Assembly: GCF_002288635.1 (NCBI RefSeq)
Contig: NZ_NRSW01000001.1
Span: forward strand, 750,712-814,711
Source: Mucilaginibacter sp. MD40
GTDB taxonomy: Bacteria; Bacteroidota; Bacteroidia; Sphingobacteriales; Sphingobacteriaceae
Direction: 5' to 3'
DNA: 64,000 nucleotides
How positions within the stretch are numbered: the first letter of the stretch is position 1; every line of letters begins with the position of its first letter. This document shows, piece by piece, positions 1 to 8,579 of the stretch. The notes below the pieces were generated by a model. That model saw nothing but the letters and a program-made list of their open reading frames with translations. It was not told the DNA's origin and made no database searches. The position numbers were made by a program, and so were the translations under genes.

Positions 1-461
1 GTATTTTCTGAGGCGATATTACGGGTAAGTACCCAGCAATCTTTTGAAATAGCGCTTTCAAAGCCTATATGTGAGGCGAAGATACCGGCATCAAACCAAA
101 GGTTGGCGCTTTTGGATAGCTTGACACCCGCGTTGGCCTCAAAAACGTTCTTGAATACACCCTGTTCTGATGCCAGATTGGCGTTAGCGTAAGTACCTGC
201 CATTAGCGCCAGGTTTGCCCTTATATTCCCGTTATCATAATTGGCTTTTATAAAGCCCAGGTTAAGGTTAACCTCATTATGGCGGTTATGCGAATACACA
301 AAAGACGGACGGGTGTTGTTAGCAGGGCGGTTAAAATCAAACCCGTAATACAATTCGGCATAGCCGCTGATGGTTAAATTGCCGCTATTTTTAAGGCTAT
401 CCTGAGCGAATAATGGTTTACCGCAAAGGATAAGGAGATATATGATTAAAAGTTTTTTCAT
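1..461 (-). CDS. Outer-membrane beta-barrel porin (BBP2/OmpL-like), 3' end outside window
   Basis: Reading from an ATG at 461 gives a Lys-rich N-terminus, a hydrophobic core and an AQD signal-peptidase site near residue 20, followed by the phrase SGYAELYYGFDFNRP, which is typical of the putative beta-barrel porin-2 (OmpL-like) family. About 153 residues are visible before the left edge cuts the gene. It is the last visible gene on the kdp strand, 89 bp beyond kdpC, and Bacteroidota kdp operons often carry such a porin before kdpD, so passage of K+ or another small solute across the outer membrane is a reasonable inference. A strong inverted repeat (479-544) separates it from kdpC and could uncouple its expression. 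The family call rests on the N-terminal third only. Confidence 0.75.
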   Translation of the reverse strand, partial: MKKLLIIYLLILCGKPLFAQDSLKNSGNLTISGYAELYYGFDFNRPANNTRPSFVYSHNRHNEVNLNLGFIKANYDNGNIRANLALMAGTYANANLASEQGVFKNVFEANAGVKLSKSANLWFDAGIFASHIGFESAISKDCWVLTRNIASEN

Positions 462-478
462 TTTGAGTATCTAACAGG

Positions 479-544
479 TGCCGGCCGGTAATAAAGCATG
501 GGCATAAATTACATTCACTATCGGATAGTAAATACCGGCCGGCA
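479..544 (-). terminator. Long inverted repeat between kdpC and porin gene
   Basis: Two perfect 12-bp arms (479-490 and 533-544, core CCGGCCGG) enclose a 42-nt spacer. No clear T-run follows on the minus strand, so it may be an attenuator or mRNA-stability element at the kdpC/porin boundary rather than a full terminator. Confidence 0.5.
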
Positions 545-550
545 CTCGTA

Positions 551-1102
551 TTATTTAAGTTCGTCTAAAGCCACATTCAATTTCAACACATTCACTTTTT
601 CGGGGCCAAAAAGCGGTTTTTCGGTATGTTCCTTTACCAGCACGGCAACCTTCTGCTCATCAAGCTTGCGAAATTGCGCTACGCGTTTTACCTGTATCTG
701 AGCGCCTGCCGGAGAAATATCCGGATCAAGGCCACTGCCTGAAGCGGTTACCATATCAGCAGGGATATCCGAGCGTTTAAGATAAGGGTGGTATTTCAGC
801 AAGGTATCTATACGGCTGTTTACCTCTTTCAGGTAATCCGGGTTGCTTGGGCCTTTATTAGAGCCCGCTGAACCGGCCGCGTTATAACCCACAGCCGACG
901 GGCGGCTCCAGAAGTACTGCGGTTTATCAAACTTTTGCCCTTCATTGGCATAGCCAACTATCTTACCATTAAGGGTAATGGTTTCCCCATTACCTTTTCC
1001 TTTAGAGAATTTACCTGCAAAGGAAATTACAACGGGATATATGATGCATAACAATACGGTTAATACTATGGTTAACCTGATAGATTGTATGAGCGTTTTC
1101 AT
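551..1102 (-). CDS. kdpC: Potassium-transporting ATPase subunit KdpC
   Basis: KdpC is the single-span subunit of the KdpFABC high-affinity K+ pump and acts as a chaperone for ATP binding by KdpB. The 183-aa product has one N-terminal membrane helix (about residues 8-30), then a soluble periplasmic domain with family phrases such as FWSRPSAVGYNAAGSAGSNKGP and SGLDPDISPAGAQIQ. Length is normal for the family. It starts 27 bp after kdpB on the same strand and closes the F-A-B-C order. No sign of damage. Confidence 0.97.
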   Translation of the reverse strand: MKTLIQSIRLTIVLTVLLCIIYPVVISFAGKFSKGKGNGETITLNGKIVGYANEGQKFDKPQYFWSRPSAVGYNAAGSAGSNKGPSNPDYLKEVNSRIDTLLKYHPYLKRSDIPADMVTASGSGLDPDISPAGAQIQVKRVAQFRKLDEQKVAVLVKEHTEKPLFGPEKVNVLKLNVALDELK

Positions 1103-1129
1103 GATTTTTACTTGTTAATATTTAGCAGC

Positions 1130-3163
1130 TTATATAAAGTAGGCTATTAAAAGGTCAATTAATTTTATACCAATGAACGGTGCAATTACGCCACCTATAC
1201 CATAAATAAGCAGGTTGCGGCGCAGCAGCGCGCTGGCACCTATAGGTTTATATTCCACACCCTTTAATGCCAGCGGTATCAGCATTGGGATAATAATGGC
1301 GTTGAATATCACTGCTGACAGGATAGCGCTCTCGGGGCTGTGCAGGTGCATGATATTGATAGATTGCAAAGCCGGTATAGAAGCGATAAACAGCGCCGGA
1401 ACAATAGCGAAATACTTAGCCACGTCATTAGCGATGGAAAAGGTGGTAAGCGTACCACGTGTAATGAGCAACTGCTTACCAATTTCAACAATCTCTATGA
1501 GTTTGGTTGGGTCGTTATCCAGGTCAACCATGTTACCGGCTTCTTTTGCAGCTTGTGTACCGCTATTCATGGCAACGCCTACATCAGCCTGGGCAAGTGC
1601 AGGGGCATCGTTGGTACCATCGCCCATCATGGCAACCAGTTTACCCGCAGCCTGCTCATGTTTTATGTATTTCATTTTATCTTCCGGGCGTGCTTCGGCA
1701 ATAAAGTCGTCCACACCTGCTTTATCGGCAATAAACTTGGCGGTAAGCGGGTTATCACCGGTTACCATTACCGTTTTGATACCCATTTTGCGCAGGCGTT
1801 CAAAACGTTCAGCTATGCCGGGTTTAATAATATCCTGTAATTCTATTACGCCTATCACCTTTTCGTTTTGAGATACTACTAATGGGGTACCGCCATTTGA
1901 CGATATAGCCTTTACCCTATCTTCTATCGCGGTATCAAACTGGTTACCGGCATTAATGGTAAGGTTGCGGATAGCATCAAACGCGCCTTTACGGATGCGT
2001 TTGCCATCGGGCGTATTGATACCGCTGGCACGGGTTTCGGCAGTGAACTTAATAAACTCTGAACCATCCGGAGCGGTTGAAGAGATACGGGTATTACCTT
2101 GCTGTGCCAGCTCGATGATCGATTTCCCTTCAGGGGTTTCATCCGCAAGTGAAGCCAGCACGCAGGCTTTTACCAATTCGTCTTCGCTTACGCCTTCGGC
2201 AGGGTAAAACCGGGTTGCCTTACGGTTACCGATGGTAATGGTACCTGTCTTGTCCAGCAGTAATACGTCGATATCGCCCGCGGTTTCAACCGCCTTGCCC
2301 GATTTGGTGATCACGTTGGCACGCAGGGCCCTGTCCATACCGGCAATACCAATGGCCGATAGCAAGCCACCGATGGTGGTGGGTATTAAACATACAAACA
2401 GGGATATAAGCGCGGCTATAGTAATAGGGGTGTTGGCATAATCAGCAAACGGCTTCAGCGTTACGCATACAATGATAAACACCAGCGTAAAACTTGCCAA
2501 TAATATGGTAAGGGCTATCTCGTTAGGGGTTTTCTGGCGGGCAGCTCCTTCAACCAAAGCGATCATCTTATCCAGGAAGCTTTCACCCGGTTGGGTAGTT
2601 ACCACTACCTTGATACGGTCTGACAGTACTTTTGTACCGCCGGTAACAGATGATTTATCGCCGCCAGCCTCGCGGATAACCGGGGCTGACTCGCCGGTAA
2701 TAGCCGACTCATCAATGGTAGCCAAACCTTCAATGATCTCGCCGTCGGTAGGGATAGTGTCGCCGGTTTCGCAGATAAACACATCGCCCTTCAGCAACTG
2801 GTTTGATGAGCGGGTTACTATTGAGCCATCTTCCAGCACTACATTAGCAGGGGTATCTTCCCTGGTTTTGCGCAAGCTATCGGCCTGGGCCTTGCCTCTC
2901 GCTTCGGCTATTGCCTCGGCAAAGTTGGCAAACAATAAGGTTAACAGCAGGATAGCGAATATCCAGCAGTTATAAGCGAATGAACCCTGGCCGGCATGCG
3001 TAAAACTGTATACCGTAACATATAACATTACCGCGGTACCAATCTCCACCGTGAACATCACGGGGTTGCGCATCATGGTTTTAGGGTTCAGTTTGATGAA
3101 CGACTCCTTAAGCGCGGTTTGCACTAAAGCGGGTTCAAATAATTTATTTGATCTATTGCTCAT
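1130..3163 (-). CDS. kdpB: Potassium-transporting P-type ATPase, subunit KdpB
   Basis: KdpB is the catalytic P-type ATPase subunit that energises K+ uptake. In the 677-aa product I see the actuator motif TGES (156-159), the phosphorylation motif DKTGT with Asp304, TGDN (468-471) in the nucleotide-binding/hinge region and [10 protein letters not shown] (514-523). Membrane helices flank these (about 38-85, 215-275 and the last 100 residues). All catalytic residues are present and the length is typical. It lies 38 bp downstream of kdpA and 27 bp upstream of kdpC, in the expected complex order. Confidence 0.98.
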   Translation of the reverse strand: MSNRSNKLFEPALVQTALKESFIKLNPKTMMRNPVMFTVEIGTAVMLYVTVYSFTHAGQGSFAYNCWIFAILLLTLLFANFAEAIAEARGKAQADSLRKTREDTPANVVLEDGSIVTRSSNQLLKGDVFICETGDTIPTDGEIIEGLATIDESAITGESAPVIREAGGDKSSVTGGTKVLSDRIKVVVTTQPGESFLDKMIALVEGAARQKTPNEIALTILLASFTLVFIIVCVTLKPFADYANTPITIAALISLFVCLIPTTIGGLLSAIGIAGMDRALRANVITKSGKAVETAGDIDVLLLDKTGTITIGNRKATRFYPAEGVSEDELVKACVLASLADETPEGKSIIELAQQGNTRISSTAPDGSEFIKFTAETRASGINTPDGKRIRKGAFDAIRNLTINAGNQFDTAIEDRVKAISSNGGTPLVVSQNEKVIGVIELQDIIKPGIAERFERLRKMGIKTVMVTGDNPLTAKFIADKAGVDDFIAEARPEDKMKYIKHEQAAGKLVAMMGDGTNDAPALAQADVGVAMNSGTQAAKEAGNMVDLDNDPTKLIEIVEIGKQLLITRGTLTTFSIANDVAKYFAIVPALFIASIPALQSINIMHLHSPESAILSAVIFNAIIIPMLIPLALKGVEYKPIGASALLRRNLLIYGIGGVIAPFIGIKLIDLLIAYFI

Positions 3164-3201
3164 TTCTTTATTCTTTATCTCTCGTTACAGAGCCTGTACT
3201 A

Positions 3202-4920
3202 TTATTTAAGCATTGAAAAATATTCGGCTATCGGGCCCAGGGCCAAAGCGGGGAAGTATGACAATGCGTTGAGCACCATGATAACAGCAAACGTCATGAT
3301 ACCGAAGGTTACCGTATCTATTTTTAACGTACCTGCAGATTCGGGCACGAATTTCTTTTTGGCCAGTAAACCTGCAATGGCAACAGGGCCAATGATAGGC
3401 AGGAACCTTCCAATGAGGATCTCCAGACCGGTGATCACATTCCAGAAAATATTGTTATCGCCAAGGCCTTCAAAGCCCGACCCGTTATTGGCATTAGCCG
3501 AGGTGTTCTCATACAGCATTTCAGAAAAACCGTGATAGCCGGGGTTATTTAACCAGGATGATGGTTTAACTGCCCAGTTCGCGCTGCCATAATTATTGAA
3601 CACATAGCTGGAAATAGCTGTTCCGGCAAGTATCAGGAAAGGGCTTAGCAGGGTGATGAGCGCGGCGATCTTTACTTCACGCGCCTCCACTTTATGGCCC
3701 ATAAACTCAGGCGTACGCCCAACCATAAGGCCTGATATAAATACCGCGATGATGAGGTATATGAGGTAGTTAAGTATACCTACACCGCAACCGCCAAAAA
3801 AGGAGTTGATCATCATGCCGAGCAATTGCCATAAGCCTGTTAGCGGCATGGTACTATCATGCATACCATTTACGGAACCGGTTGATACAATAGTGGTCAA
3901 CGTACTCCAGTAAGCGGTAGCCATTGGGCCTATTCGCACCTCTTTGCCCTCCATAGCACCTGTTGCCTGGCTAACGCCCATTTTAGCTATGGCAGGGTTA
4001 CCACCAAGCTCACTGCTGATGGTTGGTATCATGAGCATGAACATACCCACCGCCATAACACCAAAAATTACCCAGCCCAGTTTTTTACGGCGGATGAAGT
4101 AGCCAAACGCCAGGATCATGGCCATAGGCACAATCATTTGCGCAACCACCTCGGTAATATTGGTTACATAGTTAGGATTTTCCAAAGGGTGGGCAGAGTT
4201 GGCGCCAAACCAGCCGCCGCCATTAGTGCCCAAATGCTTTATAGCGATAAACTGGGCGGCTGGGCCGCGCGATACATTAACGGTATCGCCTTGCAGCGAG
4301 ATAAATTTATCCTTGCCGGCATAACTTGCAGGTGTGCCGTTAAAGGTAAGGATAAGGGCCACAACAACAGATAACGGCAATAACAACCGGGTGATAGACT
4401 TTACAAAGTATACCCAAAAGTTACCTACATCAGCAGTGGTTTTATCGCGCAGGGCTTTAAATACCGCAACCGCGCAGGCTATACCGGTAGCAGCGCTGGT
4501 AAACTGCAGAAACATGAATATAAAGTGCTGTATCAGATAGGTAGCACCTGTTTCGCCGCTGTAATGCTGCAGGTTACAGTTGGCAACAAAGCTGATAATG
4601 GTATTAAAAGCCAGGTCGGGTGTCATGCCGGGGTTGCCGTCGGGGTTAAGGGGCAATTTATCCTGGTACATTAATACGAAGAAGCCGTATACCAACCATA
4701 GCGAATTGATCACCATCATGGCTTTTAAGAACTGTTTCCAGTCCATTGGCTGGTTAGGGCTGATGCCTGATAATTTATATATGCCGTTTTCGATCGGCTT
4801 CATAAAATCCGTCCATACTTTTTCGCCAGCGAACATTTTGGCCAGGTATTTACCCAGCGGGATGCCTATGAGCAGCGTTATAGCGAACGAAACTAAAATT
4901 CCAGATAGTTCGGGGTTCAT
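3202..4920 (-). CDS. kdpA: Potassium-transporting ATPase subunit KdpA
   Basis: KdpA is the K+-channel-like subunit of the pump, related to the SKT superfamily. The 572-aa product is almost entirely membrane helices and has the GTNGGGWFGANSAHPLENP selectivity-loop phrase and the CGVGILNYLIYLI region typical of KdpA. Length matches the family (about 560 aa). The ATG at 4920 lies only 3 bp after the kdpF stop, which fits translation of a polycistronic mRNA. No anomalies. Confidence 0.98.
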   Translation of the reverse strand: MNPELSGILVSFAITLLIGIPLGKYLAKMFAGEKVWTDFMKPIENGIYKLSGISPNQPMDWKQFLKAMMVINSLWLVYGFFVLMYQDKLPLNPDGNPGMTPDLAFNTIISFVANCNLQHYSGETGATYLIQHFIFMFLQFTSAATGIACAVAVFKALRDKTTADVGNFWVYFVKSITRLLLPLSVVVALILTFNGTPASYAGKDKFISLQGDTVNVSRGPAAQFIAIKHLGTNGGGWFGANSAHPLENPNYVTNITEVVAQMIVPMAMILAFGYFIRRKKLGWVIFGVMAVGMFMLMIPTISSELGGNPAIAKMGVSQATGAMEGKEVRIGPMATAYWSTLTTIVSTGSVNGMHDSTMPLTGLWQLLGMMINSFFGGCGVGILNYLIYLIIAVFISGLMVGRTPEFMGHKVEAREVKIAALITLLSPFLILAGTAISSYVFNNYGSANWAVKPSSWLNNPGYHGFSEMLYENTSANANNGSGFEGLGDNNIFWNVITGLEILIGRFLPIIGPVAIAGLLAKKKFVPESAGTLKIDTVTFGIMTFAVIMVLNALSYFPALALGPIAEYFSMLK

Positions 4921-4923
4921 GTG

Positions 4924-5001
4924 TTAAAATTTTTCGGGTTTAAGCAGGACATACACCATGTATGCAAACACTGCAATGGAAATAATGAATAATGCGATCA
5001 T
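4924..5001 (-). CDS. kdpF: KdpF, 25-aa subunit of the K+ ATPase
   Basis: This 25-codon ORF encodes one hydrophobic helix followed by a conserved-looking tail, VYVLLKPEKF, which is the KdpF signature (Y-x-L-x-x-P-E-K-F). KdpF is a stabilising lipid-like helix in the KdpFABC complex. The ORF lies immediately before kdpA (3 bp gap) and 7 bp after a second tiny ORF. It is too short for ordinary gene callers but position, length and motif all agree. Confidence 0.9.
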   Translation of the reverse strand: MIALFIISIAVFAYMVYVLLKPEKF

Positions 5002-5008
5002 GATATCT

Positions 5009-5092
5009 TCAGATTTTCTCGAACCAGTCGATGGATTTAAAAAATAACCAGCAGCAAATCACAAGCGCCAGTAATAAAATGGTTATAAGCAT
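5009..5092 (-). CDS. 27-aa membrane peptide at head of kdp operon, function unknown
   Basis: An ATG at 5092 opens a 27-codon frame with a strongly hydrophobic stretch (about 16 residues, LITILLLALVICCW) and the charged tail FFKSIDWFEKI. It ends 7 bp before kdpF and is the first ORF after the candidate sigma-54 promoter, so any kdp transcript would carry it. It is not KdpF, since the genuine KdpF follows. I infer a single-span inner-membrane peptide, possibly an accessory subunit or regulator of the pump. My impression that similar tails occur before kdpF in other Bacteroidota is unverified. Confidence 0.6.
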   Translation of the reverse strand: MLITILLLALVICCWLFFKSIDWFEKI

Positions 5093-5114
5093 TTCTATTT
5101 GTTTTTCACGTGAT

Positions 5115-5132
5115 GGTCAAGCGAAATGCCAA
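5115..5132 (-). promoter_or_regulatory. Candidate sigma-54 promoter of the kdp operon
   Basis: On the minus strand TTGGCA and TTG are placed as in the -24/-12 consensus (TGGCACG-N4-TTGC): GG at 5130-5129 and the -12 G at 5118. The -12 C is replaced by A, so the match is imperfect. A transcript would start near 5105, about 13 nt before the first ORF. The gene just upstream encodes a sigma-54 activator. Confidence 0.45.
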
Positions 5133-5170
5133 ATACCTGAAATATATTTAATTCACTGTTATTCAGATAT
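5133..5170. promoter_or_regulatory. Inverted repeat upstream of the kdp promoter (possible activator site)
   Basis: ATACCTGAA (5133-5141) and TTCAGATAT (5162-5170) are inverted with 8 of 9 positions matching and a 20-bp A/T-rich spacer. It sits directly upstream of the -24 element. Dyads like this can be binding sites for NtrC-type activators, though this one is closer to the promoter than most. Assignment is inference. Confidence 0.3.
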
Positions 5171-5194
5171 TTAAAATATTACAGAAATTGATTA

Positions 5195-5224
5195 AACAAA
5201 AAAACCCTTCCAAAATGGAAGGGT
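5195..5224 (-). terminator. Rho-independent terminator of the response-regulator gene
   Basis: Perfect 8-bp stem (5204-5211 with 5217-5224), 5-nt loop, then a run of T on the minus strand (5204-5197). It sits 23 bp past the regulator stop and before the kdp operon, arguing that kdp has its own promoter. Confidence 0.85.
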
Positions 5225-5246
5225 CCTGTTATCATTATGAAAAAGA

Positions 5247-6578
5247 TCAGTTGATCTTATACTCGTCTATTTTACGATAAAGGGTAGTAAGGCCGATGCC
5301 CAAAAGCCGGGCAGTTTCGGTTTTATTGCCGTTGGTGCGGTCCAGTATACGTTTGATGTGCTGCCGCTCCACGCTGGCCAGATCAACCGCGTTGGCATCA
5401 TCGGTTTCATAGTTAAACTCAGGCGGCAAAAGATCCGGGGTGAGTATACCCCCATCAGCCAGGATGGCTACACGTTCCATAACATTTTTAAGTTCTCGTA
5501 TATTTCCCTTCCACTGGTGGCGGTTAAGCATGGTCAGAAAACCTGCATCCATTTTAGGTAAAAGTTTTCCGTGTTGCGCAAAAAACTCTTTAAGATAATA
5601 GTTGGACAGTAGCTCTATATCGTTAGGCCGTTCGTTTAATGATGGTAACGATATGGTGAATACCGACAGGCGGTAGTACAAATCAAGACGGAAGCGGCCC
5701 GCTTCGGCTTCTTTTTTCAGGTCGCGGTTGGTCGCGGCAATAATGCGGATATTAACTTTGGTGGTTTGCGTATCGCCTACCTTAATAAAGGTTTTACTTT
5801 CTAATACACGCAGCAGCTTAGCCTGCAGGTCCAGGTTCATTTCACCGATCTCATCCAAAAAAACAGTACCGTGTTTGGCTTCTTCCAGCAAGCCCTTTTT
5901 GTCTTTAACGGCACCAGTAAAAGCCCCGGCCTTATAACCGAATAATTCGCTTTCTAATAACTCGGCTGAAAAACTGCTGCAATTGATGGCTACAAATGGC
6001 ATTTGGCGGCGTTCGCTCTCGTGATGGATGGCCGAGGCAAAAACCTCTTTACCGGTACCAGTTTCGCCCAATAGCAGTACCGTAGTATCTGTAACCGCTA
6101 CTTTGCGGGCGAGAGATACGGCATCCTGTATCAGTTTTGAGTTGCCTATTATATTAGCGAAGCTGAATTTACCGGTTACCTTGCGCTGTTGTTCAAAAAT
6201 ACGTTGCTGCTGTATAGCCTTATCCATGGCCTGGTTTACCAGCGGGATGATCTTGTCGTTGTCATCACCTTTGGTGATGTAATTAAACGCGCCGTTTTGT
6301 ATGGAGCGCACCCCATCGGCAATGGTACCGTAAGCCGTAAGATTAATTACCTCAACGTAGGGTTTTTTCTCTTTGATGGTTTTCACCAGATCAACGCCGT
6401 TAACATCGGGTAGCTTAACATCGCTCAATACCAATAAAACGTCTTCCTGCTGTAACAGCTTAAGGCCTTCTTTTCCTGTAAATGCCTGCAAAACAATAAA
6501 ACCCTCAAGCCTGATGATCCGCGACAGCAGATCATTCAGCTTGGTTTCGTCGTCTATGATGAGTATAGATTGCGGCAT
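5247..6578 (-). CDS. Sigma-54-dependent response regulator (NtrC family), likely kdp regulator
   Basis: 443 aa with three domains in order: a receiver domain (1-120; acidic pair at 9-10, phospho-acceptor Asp53 in LSDVKLPD), a sigma-54 AAA+ domain (about 140-375; Walker A GETGTGKE 171-178, sigma-54-contact loop GAFTGA 218-223, Walker B LDEIGEM 241-247) and a C-terminal Fis-type helix-turn-helix ending in LLGIGLTTLYRKIDEYKI. All motifs needed to activate sigma-54 holoenzyme are present. It lies directly upstream of the kdp genes on the same strand but behind a terminator. Classical Kdp systems use the OmpR-type KdpE; here an NtrC-type protein sits in that place, which is an inference from position. 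The cognate kinase is not in the window. Confidence 0.92.
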   Translation of the reverse strand: MPQSILIIDDETKLNDLLSRIIRLEGFIVLQAFTGKEGLKLLQQEDVLLVLSDVKLPDVNGVDLVKTIKEKKPYVEVINLTAYGTIADGVRSIQNGAFNYITKGDDNDKIIPLVNQAMDKAIQQQRIFEQQRKVTGKFSFANIIGNSKLIQDAVSLARKVAVTDTTVLLLGETGTGKEVFASAIHHESERRQMPFVAINCSSFSAELLESELFGYKAGAFTGAVKDKKGLLEEAKHGTVFLDEIGEMNLDLQAKLLRVLESKTFIKVGDTQTTKVNIRIIAATNRDLKKEAEAGRFRLDLYYRLSVFTISLPSLNERPNDIELLSNYYLKEFFAQHGKLLPKMDAGFLTMLNRHQWKGNIRELKNVMERVAILADGGILTPDLLPPEFNYETDDANAVDLASVERQHIKRILDRTNGNKTETARLLGIGLTTLYRKIDEYKIN

Positions 6579-6673
6579 GAGAAATAAAATGCAATACTAT
6601 GGATTTTTTTGCTGCATTCTCAAGCGTTCAAATAATGAGGGGATGCGAAAGGGTTGTCTGTGTAGCTACAAAA

Positions 6674-7159
6674 CTATTGCTGCCCTGCTTTTTCAACCCT
6701 TAGGCCCACATCTGTAACTTCGTGCAATGGGTTATCGCGCATGTTCTGCTCCAGCTCGAAATGCCATTTTCCACTTGCCGGAAACTTAAACCCTTTACGG
6801 AAAGGTATTTGATAACTGTACATATTACCGCTGCCACTGCCCAGCCACTCCCCGTCGGGGTTAGCTAATTTCAGTTCGTACCGTGTAACCAGGGTACGCT
6901 TACCGGGCGAGGTCATCCTCACCAGTATAAACATGTTTGAATAACGATAGCTGCCGGTAACCCTTAAATTAAAATAAAGGTTGTATGGTATGTTATTATC
7001 TGTGATATCCGCATCATATTTAACACGGTTAACGTAAGCCCAGTTATGATTGGCAATGGCGGTACTATCATCCATAACCCGCGATGCGTCGGTACAGCCC
7101 TGCAGCATAAGCCCCATTACGCATGCCAATATGAAAAACGATTGTTTAAAGCGTTTCAT
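6674..7159 (-). CDS. gldH: Gliding motility lipoprotein GldH
   Basis: 161 aa with a lipoprotein signal peptide (lipobox LMLQGC, Cys22) and a beta-rich domain containing phrases such as IPYNLYFNLRVTGSYRYSN and PFRKGFKFPASGKWHFELEQ, which I recognise from GldH. GldH is an envelope lipoprotein needed for gliding in Flavobacterium johnsoniae and is also found in non-gliding Bacteroidota. It follows ricT by 2 bp and is the last gene of holB-ricT-gldH, an arrangement I recall as common in this phylum. Confidence 0.9.
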   Translation of the reverse strand: MKRFKQSFFILACVMGLMLQGCTDASRVMDDSTAIANHNWAYVNRVKYDADITDNNIPYNLYFNLRVTGSYRYSNMFILVRMTSPGKRTLVTRYELKLANPDGEWLGSGSGNMYSYQIPFRKGFKFPASGKWHFELEQNMRDNPLHEVTDVGLRVEKAGQQ

Positions 7160-7161
7160 GG

Positions 7162-8577
7162 TTATTCCGGCCGGCTTGGGTTATTGTCGTTTCTCTGCTG
7201 CTGATCGCCTCTATTGCGGTTACGGTTATTGCGCCTGTTACGATTGCGATTATTGTTACCTCCCTCTGCCTTAAGCTGTCCATCCTGTGCCCCTTCGGCG
7301 CGCTCGGCTTGCGGCTGTGGTTTAGCCTGTGGCCTGTTGCCCGGTTGCTTATTAGGATTATCGCCCGGCTTACCATCAGGCCGGTTAGGCTTTTGCTGCT
7401 GGCGGTTATTGCCATCATTACGTTGTGCCTGCTGTTCGCCCCCAGGTCGGTTTTTATTCTTGTTTTTTTGCTTGTTTTTATTTTTGCGCTGCTCGTCCAA
7501 CCGGGTAAGGCTATCCTGCCCAACTACGTTCTCATAGTCAAGCACCTTTACCGGTTTCGATTCCACTTCCACAATTTCGCCCAGGCTTTCAACCAACACA
7601 CCTTCGCGGTTCATCTGCTGTATCTCTTTCACACGCTTAATAGGCAAAGGCACCCATGATTCTTCTCCGGGGTAGCTAAACCACATTACCCGTTTAAAAA
7701 TGTCTGTTTTTTGCAGGCGCGCATCACCCTTTTCGGTCTTTAATACATTCACATTATCCGGAATATATTTCAGCGCGTCCATATAGGTATCCAGCTCGTA
7801 GTTAAGGCAGCATTTTAACTTACCGCACTGCCCCGCAAGCTTAAGTGTATTTAAAGAAAGGTTTTGATAACGCGCAGCAGCTGTTGACACCGTTTTAAAA
7901 TCGGTAAGCCAGGTGCTGCAGCAAAGCTCACGCCCGCATGAGCCAATACCACCCAGACGGCTCGCCTCCTGGCGCATACCTATTTGGCGCATCTCGATAC
8001 GGATGCGGAACGCCTCAGCCATTTTTTTGATCAGTTCTCTGAAATCCACACGGCCTTCGGCGGTATAATAAAATGTCGCCTTGGTTTTATCGCCCTGATA
8101 ATCCACGTCGCTTATCTTCATGGATAAGTTGAGGTTTAACGCCAGCGTGCGCGATTTATGCATGGTTTCCCACTCAAGGTCTTTAGCAGCCTTCCATTTA
8201 TCCACATCGGCAGGCGTAGCACGGCGATAGATCTTCTTCACCACATCTGCCTCTTTTACATGGCGCTTATGCATTTGCATGCGTACCAGTTCGCCTGTTA
8301 TAGAAACATGGCCTATATCGTAGCCGCCAGTGTTGGTTTCCACAGCCACCAGGTCGCCTGCTTCCAGGTAAATATTATCGTTATTGTGGTAAAACTCCTT
8401 TCTCGAACCCTTAAATTTTACTTCAACTATCGAAAAAGGCTTATAATTTGTTGGCATGTCCATATGCGACAGCCAGTCGTGTACATCAAGTTTGGCGCAA
8501 CCGTTTGTAAGGCATGAGCCGTTACTTTTGCACCCTGCCGGCGTACATCCGCCGGATGAGCAACTTCCGCATCCCAT
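7162..8577 (-). CDS. ricT: PSP1-domain protein RicT (YaaT-like)
   Basis: 471 aa. Residues 1-27 carry six cysteines in a Gly/Ser-rich context, residues about 45-290 form the PSP1/RicT core with GSCGRELCCSTWL and GQCGKLKCCLNYE cysteine clusters, and residues beyond about 365 are a low-complexity tail rich in Asn, Gln, Lys, Arg and Pro. In Bacillus RicT joins RicA and RicF in an Fe-S complex affecting RNase Y; in Bacteroidota the role is not established. Gene spacing of 2 bp to holB and to gldH indicates one transcript. The basic tail suggests RNA contact, which is inference. Confidence 0.88.
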   Translation of the reverse strand: MGCGSCSSGGCTPAGCKSNGSCLTNGCAKLDVHDWLSHMDMPTNYKPFSIVEVKFKGSRKEFYHNNDNIYLEAGDLVAVETNTGGYDIGHVSITGELVRMQMHKRHVKEADVVKKIYRRATPADVDKWKAAKDLEWETMHKSRTLALNLNLSMKISDVDYQGDKTKATFYYTAEGRVDFRELIKKMAEAFRIRIEMRQIGMRQEASRLGGIGSCGRELCCSTWLTDFKTVSTAAARYQNLSLNTLKLAGQCGKLKCCLNYELDTYMDALKYIPDNVNVLKTEKGDARLQKTDIFKRVMWFSYPGEESWVPLPIKRVKEIQQMNREGVLVESLGEIVEVESKPVKVLDYENVVGQDSLTRLDEQRKNKNKQKNKNKNRPGGEQQAQRNDGNNRQQQKPNRPDGKPGDNPNKQPGNRPQAKPQPQAERAEGAQDGQLKAEGGNNNRNRNRRNNRNRNRGDQQQRNDNNPSRPE

Positions 8578-8579
8578 AA

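Noticed and set aside
1215..1871. Long plus-strand frames opposite kdpB
   Set aside because: They are antisense shadows of a strongly conserved coding sequence with no domain of their own.
7146..7523. Minus-strand 125-aa frame overlapping the end of ricT
   Set aside because: It is an out-of-frame shadow of the low-complexity RicT tail, with repetitive composition and no family character.
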